A stretch of DNA of 64,000 nucleotides. It comes from CAZYPU01 sp964649665 (GTDB lineage: Bacteria; Omnitrophota; Gorgyraeia; JABMRN01; RBG-13-46-9). Location: positions 20,339-84,338 of the forward strand of contig CAZYPU010000001.1 of assembly GCA_964649665.1 (NCBI GenBank), written 5' to 3'. The position numbers and the translations under genes are program-made. Under the pieces are notes generated by a model. That model was given only the letters and a program-made list of their open reading frames with translations, was not told the DNA's origin and did not search any database. Positions 32,674 to 45,700 of this stretch are shown here, in pieces (position 1 is the first letter of the stretch; every line of letters starts with the position of its first letter).

Positions 32674-33231
32674 ATGTTTCAGACACTGCTTTTAATTTTG
32701 ATCCTGTCAGTTCCGCTCACCGGGTGCGGCCGCGTGAGCGAAAGTAAAATAAGCGAAATTCTCAAGAAAGATCCCTCGTTCGAAAAAGATTTAAGCAGAA
32801 AAAAACAGATAGCTTCGAAAATCTCGGATTTAAAAAACTCCCACCGGGAAGAGAAGCGCGATATTGCCCAAAAAATACGCACGCTCGAAACAAGTTTGAA
32901 GGATAAAAGGAATGCTCTCAACACGGCGATTCTTTCGCTGGAGGCCGGAATTCAGCCGAACATACGCGAACTGCGCGCCGGGCTGAAAGGGAAACGCTCC
33001 GAATACGCCTTAAAGAATAAGGAATTTAAAAGTTCCATCGCGAAGGCGGAAAATATAAGAAAACTTCTTGAGAAGAAAAAAGAACTTGCCCTTTCATCGG
33101 ACGAACTTTCCGTCTGGAATAAGAGGGTGCAAAAGCTTGAAGAGAAAATCACCGCCCTCCGCAAAACGCTTGAAGAAATCCGGGCCAAGATCCGCCTCAT
33201 CAAAACCGAGATCCGCATCCTCGAAGAGTAA
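32674..33231 (+). CDS. Coiled-coil lipoprotein, unknown
   Basis: 185 residues. Lipoprotein signal with lipobox LTGC (Cys about residue 18). Almost all of the mature part is predicted long helices in heptad pattern, rich in Lys, Glu, Arg and Leu (KISDLKNSHREEKRDIAQKI, RVQKLEEKITALRKTLEEI). It is likely an elongated periplasmic coiled coil. No family is recognised. ATG 32674 lies in an AT-rich stretch with the direct repeat AAATTCAAATG but no clear ribosome-binding site. Confidence 0.6.
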   Translation: MFQTLLLILILSVPLTGCGRVSESKISEILKKDPSFEKDLSRKKQIASKISDLKNSHREEKRDIAQKIRTLETSLKDKRNALNTAILSLEAGIQPNIRELRAGLKGKRSEYALKNKEFKSSIAKAENIRKLLEKKKELALSSDELSVWNKRVQKLEEKITALRKTLEEIRAKIRLIKTEIRILEE

Positions 33232-33272
33232 AACCACACTCCATCGTGAAGTCTTCCGGCATGCATTTTAGG

Positions 33273-33421
33273 GCTTTGCTTTGGGGTGCATTCTTCCGCT
33301 TGCCGCTCGAAAAAGGATGCGCGCCTTTTTCTCGCTGTGACAAAAATCACTCATGTTCTAAATGGCGCGATTGTATTCGCGATTTTTGACAGTCGCTCCA
33401 GAACACACCCCAAAGCAAAGC
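33273..33421. repeat. Inverted repeat pair flanking 117 bp of non-coding sequence
   Basis: GCTTTGCTTTGGGGTG (33273-33288) and CACCCCAAAGCAAAGC (33406-33421) are exact reverse complements. The interior has no open frame of interest. It could be a short non-autonomous element or the stem of a structured RNA. It abuts the next element. Confidence 0.6.
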
Positions 33422-33429
33422 TTCTAGTT

Positions 33430-33582
33430 ACAATAGGGGACGTTTCACTTTGACGTAACAGCTTGCGAATAAAGATGTTAGAACACGTCATTTTCCGCTT
33501 TTTTTCTACAAAAGTGGAAAATGGCAAGTTGTATATTATTGTAACACAATGAGTTATGGCAAAGTGAAACGTCCCCTATTGT
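33430..33582. repeat. 153-bp MITE with 23-bp perfect terminal inverted repeats
   Basis: Ends ACAATAGGGGACGTTTCACTTTG (33430-33452) and its exact reverse complement (33560-33582) enclose a second hairpin (CATTTTCC-CTTTT / AAAAG-GGAAAATG, about 33489-33524). No transposase gene. Together with the pair at 33273-33421 it makes up most of the 540-bp gene-free stretch before the first giant gene; apart from the promoter I see nothing else there. Confidence 0.85.
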
Positions 33583-33670
33583 CATTAAATCAACCCAAGC
33601 TAGCGTGCACTTCTCCGTGAATAGTTGACCCGTGTTAAAGATAAAAAAGCCAGATTAAATATTACACTCC

Positions 33671-33703
33671 TGTGACACGCCGAAGCCGTGGATATGCTAT
33701 ATT
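33671..33703 (+). promoter_or_regulatory. Promoter-like element of giant gene 1
   Basis: TGTGACAC (33671-33678) and TATGCTATATT (33693-33703). Both blocks recur with identical spacing upstream of giant gene 2 (46681-46713). Confidence 0.6.
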
Positions 33704-33770
33704 ACTCAAGACAATATTGCGGAGCCGCACACGCGCTTCAATAGTATTATAAAAGGCAAGATATAACCAT

Positions 33771-36700
33771 ATGGGTCAAAATAAAAGCATAATATTTAAG
33801 GCTATATGTTTCTCCCTTGTAATCACGTTTTGCTTTGAGAACATTCTCTGGGCGAACCCGGAAGCTTTTAAAAAGAATGTCTCAAATGGCACCCTTCAGG
33901 TCCAGTCCAAAATTAACCCCATCGCCACTCCTGAGCTTCTTCATCAGGGGCTTATAGAGTTCTCGCTTAGATACATCGTTCAGGCCGTAGATGATATCGC
34001 GAACATCAATTTCCCCCTAACGCCGGAGGCCCCGCATTACGCCAAAGACATAAAAATCGTCCTTGATTTCAGCCCGCCGACTGAAAATAAAAAAGAGGGT
34101 AAACATAAAGAAGGCGACAACTGGATAGTGCCCTGCACTATTTTTGACAGCCGCGGCCGCTATTTCTGGACGTACGAGGCGGTTATACATCCGGATAAAA
34201 GTATCTCGTGGAAGAAAAAGATATCCGCGGAATCCGCCATCGTTCCCGAACCCCAACCCCCCGCGCCTCCGGTCGAAGAACCAACCCTAGCCCCGCAGGC
34301 TTCAAGGCCCTTACCTAACCCAAGTGCCTTCCGGGATTTACACCGTAGCGAGGAGGGTGCGCGGTGGCCGTTCGGAAAACGTCAACTCGCAACCCAAGAC
34401 CCGAGAAGAGATTCGGACAGGGTGGAACATGCCCTTGGGAAAACGAGGCAAAGATATGAATTAACACAGGTTATGGATAGAATCGTGCAGGGCGTAAAAG
34501 AAAAATTCGGATCAGGATTCGTATTAGCCATAGACGGGCAAAAAGCAACACGCAAAACGACACTTTCAGAAATAATGTCAAAAGGCATTAGCGATATATC
34601 GTCCGGAGACATAGAAGTGCTTAGTTACACAAAAGGTATGTATGAACGGGAAAGAGATTATATGAGAGTTGTCAAAAGGGCCTTACGCGAGAAGAAGTTA
34701 GTTGTTTGCGAGGGGCAGAGCATGGTGCAGATTCTGGAAGAAGGAAACATCTTTCCGGATTTAATCCTTTACCATAAAGCCAACTTAATGACGCAATTAT
34801 ATTCCAGTTTTCTTAGGTCCTTTTTATTATCAAAGGCTTACAGGGAACGTATGTTAGATGACGAGAAAAAAGGCCTTTCATTATTGTTGACGCTTTGCGA
34901 TTGGGCGCCGTTCGGACTAATATTCTTTATATGGGAAGTTTATAAAATATTCACAGAAAAAAAATCCGATAAGGAAACGCTTAATGAGTTGTCAAAAAGG
35001 CCTAACTGCGTTACGCTGAATTTCAGTACTTATAAGTTGGGCGGATTAACAATAGAAGATGTATATGGAATCATGACAAGCGTGGCAGATTCGGCTAGTT
35101 ATCCGTCCGTTGCCACAGTCGAACATGGTCTGATAAGCGAGGTCCCGGGTGCGCCTCTTACAGCCGAGGATTACGTCAGGCAAAAAGAAAAAGAGGGAGC
35201 TGAATTTATTCTCCTCTACAGCAGGGAAGGGCGCCTGGTGCGTTGCATGTCGATAAAAGAAGCCAAATACGCCGCCGGAAATATGGAGATAGCGGGTATT
35301 GCCCTGAGAATCAAGGAGGGAGAGACACAGTTCTTTGAGGCTGGCCGAACCGACTTTGAGACCGGGAAAATCGTAGAGTCGCTGGACTACACCGCGGAGA
35401 TGAAAGAGCCGAAAAAGGTCTATTTCGTAGTACCGATGCACAAGGAAATGAAGCGGCTCCTTCCGGAAACGAAAGACAACCCTTATGGCGAGGACGCGTT
35501 GCGGAAAACGGTATGGCAGCTTCAGGAAGGAAGCAGAATAAACAGGCGTTTCAAATGGCAGCTTATCCTGGTAGATGACGGCACTCCCGGAAACGCCTCA
35601 GCAAAGCTTGCGGAAAAACTTTGGGCCGAAATTCAGGAAGAATATGCGTCCTGGGGAGAAACGCTTGATCCATCGCAGGTTATAATCGAAAAAATTACGC
35701 CTCGGGAAAAAAAGAAAATGAAAAGCCGAAAGGGAGGCGCCGTTCTCCGCGGGTTTAATATTGCCCTGAAAAGCGCATCGCCCGGCGATTACATAGGATA
35801 TACGGACCTGGACATCTCAACCGATATGCGCCAGACAGGGTTTCTATTAAAAGCGCTGGCCGAAGGTGATGCGGAGGTGGCCATAGGTTCCCGCTGGGCA
35901 AAAGGCGGAAAGGGAGAAAAAGTCCCTCCTTCAGGCATAGTATCAAGCAAGGTCTACAACCTTTTGGTCCAAACACTTATGCCGCCTTTACGCGGTATTC
36001 AGGATACGCAGCGCAGCTTCAAGCTTTTTACAAAGCGCGCGGCAGAAGAAATCTTACGTCACGCCAAAGATAACGGCTTTGCCTTTGACACGGAGCTCCT
36101 GCTTTTGGCGAAGCTCTTGAGTTATCGGACAAGTGAGGTCCCAATCGCCTGGATTGATTCGCCCGGGGCCACTACTCTGAGCATGTTTACCGACGGGCCA
36201 AAGATGGTTTGGAGCCTGTTTAGACAGCGCAGACACATGTTCGGGAAGATGTTCCGCTCCTCGTACATCATGACCCGGTCAGGCGCCACAAGCGGTTCCG
36301 GCGAAGGGGAACGTCCCCTTGGGCTTATCGGGAAGTGGATGCTGACGCCGGAAGCTAAATTTAAAGAGGACCACCCGGGATGCCGCGCCGGGGATATAAC
36401 GTTCATGGCCAGGCGCATAGATTATCCCGAGAGGGATGAGATTGAGATAAAGCTTCGGGCGAGGTGCGTGCCGTTCACGGAGTTTGATAATTTCCGGAGG
36501 ACAGGTGTGGAGGAAATCGATAGCGCGCTGAAAGAATTCCTCTACGCTTTCACATCACTTAAGGTCAAAGGCGTGACGCTTTACATGGAACCCAACCGGT
36601 ACGGCATATACGGCATAGGCACAAAGGACATTATTGCCGTAAGAGGCCCTCTCAGGTTCAGTAAAATTGCCAAAACCCATGAAATAATGCATGCGGCCCT

Positions 36701-39700
36701 TGACGCGGGCGCGCTGACCCTCAAAACAGTGATAGACAACATAAAAGGCGGCGAAAAGGCGCTGAATGAATATATAGGAAAAAATCCGCGCAGGCAGGTG
36801 CCCGGCATGCGGGCTCATTATGCCCTCCGCCTTCTTTTTAGGCAGAGAAATCCAATAAGAGACAAACTTCTTACGAGGTTTTTAAAAATTATCCAGCCCG
36901 TAAGGGATTTTCTTGACATCCGGCTGTTCGGCGGCTTGAGCTTAGCAGGGCGTGCGGGAATCCTGGCGGTATTCGCGTATGTCCTTGAGAGTTACGTAGG
37001 AACAAATCGATGGCTTTTGCTCTCGGTCATCGCGGTATCTTCGATTATATTAGTGGATGTATGGTATTCTTTATGGGAAAAATGGGAAAAAACCGGTGAA
37101 CTTATAAACGGTCTCTTGGGCACGCGAAAAGGGCACGAAACTTTAACGGCAGAAGTAAACGAGATCGTGTTTGATCGGTATCCGGGACGACGGTGGATTC
37201 CTGGTAATGTGAAAGAAGCGTTGAAGCTTGATGATCCATCGGCGGATACGACATACATAATAGCGAGTTTTAAAAAGAGTAATGTTCCCATTGGGTACCT
37301 CGCCTTTACGGCCAAATCAACAGACGCGGCGATTACATGCGTGAATCTTTGGATTAATGAAAAACACCGGCACAAGGGTATAGCCCTGAAGCTATTGGAA
37401 AGATTTTTGGAGGAGGCGGAACGCAGGCAGAAAAAAAGCGCAATATTTAGATTGAAAAAAAACGAGGGCATCAATCTGGATGTCGTAACAGGGCTTCTGA
37501 AGGCCGCCGCGGCTTTGCGGGGAGCGAGGATTGCGATTGTCCCAACAAGTTACGGTCGGCTGATACGCATATGGTTGTATAAATCAAGGCCGCGGACGCA
37601 ACTTCTTTCAGCGGCGCTGCCTTTGTCCCTACTGGCCATAGAAGCCGCGAAGGAAGAGCCGATTATCATAAAGCCGTGGATGGAGGCCGCGTTTATGGCA
37701 GGTTTTGCTTTTCTATGCTTGTGTGAAATTATCCGGAAGTATTGGGATGCGATCAAAGAAAACAGGGCGGTTGGATACGCGATTGAAAGATTCGCCAATT
37801 TGATCAAATGGCTTGATGACTTTTTACCGATCGTATTTTTAGCCGCTATTTTGAGCTTTGTGCCGTGTCCGAAAGTAAGTCCATCCGCGCATGCCGCCAT
37901 GGTGACACAACCGCCCGCCGCGGCGGGGGTTGTTAATACCTTGCCAGTTGCAGCGCAAGTAGGCGCGGCCGATATTTCGTCAACGCTGCTAGACTTCATA
38001 TCGACACCTGTGTCAATCGGGTTAATGATAGGACTGATTTTTGCTATCTTATGCATGATGTACAGAAAAGTGGCGGCCGCTCTGTTTAACAACACGTGCG
38101 TATATATAAAAGAGATGCTGGGAGATAAGTATATTAGGTTCTGGGCGCGTTTTCAGGAAGACCGCGAGGCGCTCGAACGGCTTTTTGCAGAGTCAAGAAA
38201 GACCGCGCAGAAATATTCGTCATCGCCGCAAGATAGCGTGGAATTTTATGCCATAGAATGTTACCTTATAGCGCGTCGGAAGGGCAAAGTCAAGTATATA
38301 CACTTTTCACAAGAACTGGCCAAAGCGTTTCGTAGAGATCGTCGATTTATCGGGCGGTCTATCGCATGGTACAGATTCAGGGTGCGACTTAAGTCCCTTT
38401 GGGCGCGGATATTGCTTAAAGGTGAAGGATTGGCCGGCGACGGGCTCGAGGATCTGCAAAAAAGTATAAGATACTGCGAATCATTATTAAGGTTGGACAC
38501 GTTGATTTACAAAAATAGGGAACAATACGCACGGCAAATATTCGACGCAATAATTAATAACCCCGAGCGTTTCCCGGGCATCAAAGAAGTTCCCGATCCG
38601 GATGATCCCGGAACGCACATGTTGGTGTACGAATCTCCGAATAGTTCCGGCGTAAGAAATCCCAAAGACGGTTTTATAAAACCGCTTTTAATACCCACTT
38701 TAACCGGTATCGCCGCGCCGGCGGCGGGGGCGGTATTAGCGGCTCCCTACTTTGCGGAAATTCCCACATATATTAGTGACATTTTAAACTGGTTTGCCTC
38801 TATCGGCGCGGGTGGCGCACTTTCGTGGAAGACAATAGCTATATTAGTTACCTTTGTCCCGCTTTTCATTTCCATCGTATCCGCTGTTAAAGGGGAATCG
38901 TTGTCAGGAAAATACCGGGGTATCTGGCGGGAAAGGCTTGAAAAAGCCCTGAGGAAGCACTCGAAACTTAACAAAGACGGCGTAATTCCGGATCTCGCGA
39001 CACTTTTGAGTATCCGACACAAATTATTTAGATCAGAAAGAGCAAGCGGCAGTCTTTTGGCAATTTTGCAGGCATATCAAGATTTGCTATCCGGCGGAAT
39101 TATCAAAAAACCGAAATTCGCGCCTTTACACATTTTCGTCCTTCGTGACTTGGGTTTCGTCACTGACGAATTGTGGGCGGAATATGAAGTGTATATAACC
39201 TCAAAGAACAATGATGAAATCAGTGAACCACGGATAAAACTGTGGCATTCTTTGGTGCGGGCGGTTCTTAAAAAAGAAGATATGCTGGGTAAAGACGGAA
39301 CTATCGACGATGTAAAAAAGCTGGAGGGCATCAAACCGGACTTCTTTACATCCAGAAAAGGGCGGGCTGGAATCAACGAGGTATACGAAGCCTTTCAGCG
39401 CGCGGCCAAAAAGAAAAACATTCCATATAGGTACGCGCACAAAAGAAAATTCGTATTATATGTGCTTAGGATTCTGGGTTTTTTGACGGATGAGATGTGT
39501 GGGATAGTCGAGAATATTGATTTCACATTTCCATCGGACAAATTAAAGAAAAAATACCACGCCGCATTGGCGCCGGTGTTACGAAAAAAGGATATTTTGA
39601 ACGAGAAGGGGAAAGTGCGGGACATTGATGCTCTTTTACGTGTCAACGTTAAATTATTCCGGGCGCGTAAGGAAGAAGGGAAGGGCGTCAGTTTATACAG

Positions 39701-42700
39701 TATTTTTATTAGCTATCAGAAAAAAGCGAGACTCAGCAGGATAAAGAAGCCGAAGCACGCGACATGGCCTTGCTTTATCCTGTATAGTTTGGGGTTCGTA
39801 ACTGATGAAGTATGGAAAGGTTATTTATCCTACCGCAGGAAATTACTGCTAAAAAGAGAGACACGGGCTGCTGAAAGGCAATCTAAACCGGTGCCCTTTC
39901 CCGCTTCATTCAATGTAACGCAGGCGCAGTTATCGGGTGTCCGAAAAGCGCTCGAAAAAATACACGTCCTTGACGAAAAAGGCATGATAAAATCGCTCGG
40001 CGCATTTGATAGTATAACCAGGCAGTCAATTGTTGAAGGCGGAGGCGGCCCCGCGTACGGCATTTTTAAATCAGGCATACAAAGGACAGAGCAGGCGCTG
40101 CCCGGAGGAACGGACTTGTGTCACTATATGCTTTATCACCTGGGCTTTGTAAGCGAGGCTGTGTGGCTGGAATACACACAATATCTGAAGATAAAAGAAG
40201 CGCTGAAAAAAGTCAACATGCTCAACCGCCGGGGCAAAATCCGCGATATCACCGCTCTTCTACGCGTAAATGCAACGTTTTTAAGCAATCAGGGCATCTT
40301 AGGCGTATACCTATCCTACGTAAGAGCGCATTATGAGTTTAAGCGGGATACGCCTAAAGGCATAAAATTACACTATTACGCGCTATATCGCCTCGGGTTA
40401 GTTACCGAAGAATTATTGCGCGAATACAAATGGTATATCCGGCTGGAGAAGGCGTTACGGACAAGGTTAAAACTTGACCAAAACGGGAAAATTCGCGACC
40501 ACGCGACCCTTTTAAGCATAAATACGAATTTCCTTGAAAAAGAAGGCCTTTTGGAAGGATACAGGCTTTATATGGAAGCCCATCCCGAACTTGCCAAAGA
40601 AACACCCGAAGGCACGGAACCCCATCATTACCTTCTACGCCATTTAGGGTTATTTGCCAAGGCGCTATTCACGCAGGAGAGCGAGGGATACGCACAGCTT
40701 AAAAACGCGCTTAAGGAGAGCGAAAAGCTTACCCCCGAAGGCGAAGTCCGCGACCTCAAGGCTCTTTTAAGCATAAACATAGAGTTTTTCGAAAAGAAAA
40801 AAGTTCTTGAAGCCTATCAATCCTGTCTGAAAACCGTCGCCGAAGAATTACCGGAAGGCGCAGAGGGCTGTCATTACGTCTTATACAGTTTAGGGCTTGT
40901 TTCGGGCAACCTCTGGACCGAATACACATGGTACTGCCGCCTGAAAAAGGCGCTCAAAGGCGCCGGGAAGCTCAGCCCCGAAGGCATTATTAAAAACCTC
41001 ACCAGCCTGCGCGGCATAGACTACGCATTTTTTAATGAGCATGGCATTGTGAGAATATCGCAATTCTATACACGCCGGTATCCCGGATTCTGGAGAGGGA
41101 TTCCGCGCGGCGCGGATGGGTGGCGCTATCTTTTATACAATCTCGGGTTCGTTGACGATGAGTTGTGGCAAAACTATCTATGGTATGCGAAGATAAGCGT
41201 CACGCTTAAAGCGGCCGGAAAACTCGATAAGCAGGGAGCAATCAGGGACATAAACACCCTTTCAAACATCGGCGCAGCGTTTTTTAAAGAACACGACATC
41301 TCGGGCATATACCAGGCATATTTAGAAGAAAACCCTGATTTTATTCAAAGCGTGCCGGAAGGGGTGGAACCGCGGCATTATTTTTTGTTTATTTTAGATT
41401 TCATGCCGGACAAATTCTTGCGCGAATACAAATGCTGCAGCGAGATGAAAAGAGCGTTAGAAAAAGCCGGAAAACTGAATAAGGCAGGGGAGATTCCCGA
41501 TTTGGCGACGCTGCTCGGCATGAATAAAAAATTCTTCTCTGAAATTGGCGCATTACCTGCATACGAGGCATACCTTGAGTTTTACCCCGAGCTTGAGCAT
41601 CATGCGCCTGAGAAGGAGTCCGCGGAGTGCGATGCGCTTCACCGGATGGGGTTTGTTTCAAAAGAGCTCTATCAGAAATACATGCTGCACCTCAAGGTAA
41701 AACAAATTTTGAAAAACTCCGGAAAACTCGACAAAACGGGTAAATTCCGAGATATAGACAGCTTCTTGAGCGTAAACTCTGGTTTCTTAAGGGAACATAA
41801 AATCTTAAACAGTGCCGACGCTTTTTTCAGGAAAAACCCGGAACTGATGAAGAAAATGCTCGCCACTGCGGACATATCCCACTGTTTCCTGTATTGTTTA
41901 GGTCTTGTTTCCGAAGAACTTTGGAATAAGTACGAAACGCGTTGCCCGTTCAAAGCGGTGCTGTGGAAAGAAAGGCTCCTTGATTCGCACAGAAGAATTC
42001 GCGATTATGACGCACTGTTTAGTATAAACGCCGCGTTTTTGAAGAAGCACGGACTGCTAAGCTTATATCAATCTTACGTACAAGAGCATCCGGGTTTTGC
42101 TGAAAAACTGCCGGAGGGAGCGAATCCGCGACACTATTTCCTGTACCGGATGTACCGGATGGGGCTTGTGTCTGACGAGGTATGGAACGGATACATAAAG
42201 TGCGTGACCACGCCGGAGTTTCTTAAGCTAAACGACGAGAAGCGAATGTGGTATGTTACACGCCGCTATTGTCTTGAGGCCGCGCGGATAATAAGGCCGG
42301 GAGAGATTATACAGGAGGCCGCGATCCTCTTAAACATAAGGGAACCGGTTTTTCGCCGCAAAAAAACAAAAGAGACGTGGCGTGAAGCGACGAGATATTA
42401 CAGCAGGCAATGGGAAGAAGGGCTATTGGGAAAATTTGAGCTCGAAAACCTTGATATATATATACTAAAGGACCTGGGACTTGCGACAGCGTCATCATGG
42501 GATGAGTATCTTGCCTATTCTGCCCGGGAGAGAGCGGCGCGGATTGAGAAATCCGCTATGACTGCGAGGGGAAGCGTTCTTAACAGAATCAAAGGCCTGG
42601 CTGTGGATATCCAAAAAGCTATCGAGGAAGGCGATATCGCTTCCGCGGCGGCCGCCCTTGATATGATCGATAAGCTGTGTGAAGGACATGGCGGTAGAAT

Positions 42701-45700
42701 ATCGCTTCCGGAGCAAATTAAAATCCTTCTCGACGGATTCAGAGAACAAACCTCTCAAATGATCGACGCGGGAATGCGTGAATTCGCGGACGCGCGCCGG
42801 GAAATAGAAAAAGGTATATATGCCGCGTATGCCGATTTAGTAAATTTAGTAGACAATATAGACGCTCTTGCCAATCCTCCGGTAGGAGAGGAGGGGGTAG
42901 AAGAAGAAGATCGGGCCACACACGAGCTTTTGATAATCCTTCAGTTTAAGCGGGAGTCTCTCGATAGTTTAAAAACGCTGGAAGATGACCTGGAAGTTAT
43001 CAGGAAAAAAATAACAGAACTGGTCGGCGAATCAGGCAATTTTGAAAATACGCTCGCGGCCCGTGCCGTTATCCAGCTCGAAGAGCTGGAGGAAGGAATC
43101 CCTAAGTTGCCGGCAAAAATTGAAAAATTGTTTAGCCGGTTATTAGGAGAAAACTCTGGAAAAGAAGAAGCGCAAGAACCTATCGAGGATATTGAAGTTA
43201 TTGTAGATATTGAGGTAGAGCCGGGGGCAGCGAAAGGGCCGGACTTAGAAATAGCAGCCGATATAACGATTGAGGAAATGCCGGACGAAGAGCCGAAAAC
43301 CACGGAAACTGAAAACATAAAAGAACGAAGATTGGACCTGGAGTTTGCCCGGGACTTATTATCGATGTTTGATAGCGGTGTGCCTGTAACCGAAGGTGAA
43401 ATACAGGACGAGATAGACTATATCGAGTCTAATCTGGAGGCAATAAGAGGGGAGAGCAAAAAGCTGTGGGAGACGGCAAAAATGCTTTTAGAAAGGCTGA
43501 AAAAAGCAAGGTGGATAGTAAGGATAAAAGCCAGGAAGTGCCTCGCTGGAGCCAGGAAAACTACGGAACAACCTTCATCAGAGTTAATAGCGAGCCGCAC
43601 TATTGGGGGATTCTTGAGGCAAAATCCTGACAAAACATTGCTCCAGATTATGCCGTTAGTCGTCAGAACCGGGAATTGGGTAGCTGTGGAAATCGCGATA
43701 GGAATGATCAGAGAAGACGAAACACTAAAGCTTAAAAAGGATGACGCGGCCTATTTAGCGGAAATCGAAGCACAACTGCTCAAAGCGCAAAAAGCACAAA
43801 AGGGCGCTAAAAAAACTGCCAAAAGCAAGCCCACCAGAAATCCCAAAGACGGTTTTATAAAACCGCTTTTAATACCCACTTTAACCGGTATCGCCGCGCC
43901 TGCGGCGGGGGCGGTATTAGCGGCTCCCTACTTGTCGAAATCATTCGGTTTGCCGCTCGTGGCGGGCGTGGCGATAATAGCCATCATCCTTATTTTGTAT
44001 TCACGATACAGCAAAGAGATAAAAGCCTTATGGAAAATGACCTGTATCAATTTAGGTGACTTATACGAAGATTTTTCTATTGAGATCATGGAGCGCCTTA
44101 GAAAAGACCACGAAACATTTAAGTGGCTTTTTGATTATGTCGATGAACTTGTGAAACTTCCGATGTCATTTGAAAACGCCGAGAAATTATTCGCGGTAAA
44201 ATGCTATTTGTTAATTCGTAAAAAAGGTCGTGTTAATTGCGACCGATTTTTGAGAACGTTGACAAGCGCTTTGAGGGACGACATAGAGTATTCCAGGCAA
44301 TCCATAGTCTGGAACAATTCCATGATAGGGCGGAAGAAATTTTGGGTGCATCTTTTACGGCGGAGCGACGATAGTACAACCAAAAGGGAAATCAGGGACC
44401 TTGAATCCGAAATAGAACGCGAAAGAATCTTAAGCGAGATGGAGATAGAGGGGGCGCAAGACATGCTTAATGGTAAGGAAAATTCTGTCAGGCGGATATT
44501 CGACCTGGTATGCGCTAACCCGGATTTTTTTCCGGGAATAAAGAAGATACCCGATTCAAAGAATCCCGAAATAGGGGCGCTTGCGTACATGCCGGCGGCG
44601 CCGGAAAGCTCGGTCGCTGACATGGGCATTTGTAAACACGTGCTTTTAAGCGTGTCTCCGAGGGAAGAGACAACGCTTGAAAAACAGACCCAAGAGGCGC
44701 TTTCAAGGGCAAAGAAACTTTTGACGGACATGGGATACAATGAGAGCGCCGTAGTGAAACAAACCGTTTTTTTGAGGAGCGTTTCGGATAAGGCAGAATG
44801 CAAAGAGATAATCGAAGCGCATTACGACAGGGGCCCGCCTCCGGCCACAAGCTACATAAAGGAACCGCCCGCCGACGGAAGCGATGTTACGATTGAGATA
44901 TTGGCCATAAAAGGCGAAAACACAAATGTCAGAAGAGTAAACGAATTTCTCACCGTTGTAGAACAGGAAAATCTCAAATGGGCCTACGTCGCCGGCATCG
45001 AGCCGGATGAAACGATACCGGATGAAACGATAGAAGATACCTATGAGCAGGCGCTTAATGCTTTCCGGAAAATGAAGGATGTCCTCGAGGAGAATGGATT
45101 CAATTTTGAAGACGTGATACGAACATGGATTTACGAGCGCGATCTTTTAAAGACAGAAAACGGAAGCCAGAGATATCAGCTTTTGAATGACGCGAGAAGC
45201 GAGTTTTTTAATACAGGGGACAATGGTAAAAAGATACATTTTGGCAGGAATTTCAGGAATTTAATAAGAGACCCGCAATTGAAAGAAGAGATTCTGCCTC
45301 CCGCTTCCACAGGTATTGGCATGTCAGGCGGAACGTTTGTCATGGAATGCCTGGCGCTTTCCACGACGAGAAACGACGTAAGCATCACGCCTTTGGAAAA
45401 TCCCGACCAGGTACCCGCGCACAAATACAGCAAAAAAGTGTTGAGAAAAGGAAGGAGCGAAGAGGAAAAAACATCACCCATGTTTTCGCGGGGGATGGTT
45501 GTTAATATCGGCGGTTATAAAATGACTTTGATTTCCGGCACCGCCTCAATAAAGGGCCCTAAAACCGTACACAAAAGAAGTGTTAAAAAACAGACAAAAA
45601 CCACCATAGAAAATATCTTAAGGGTTATAGAGCAGGCGGGTGCGAGCCTGGCGGATATACCACAACTCAGGGTTTACATCAAAAATTCGAAACATTATAA

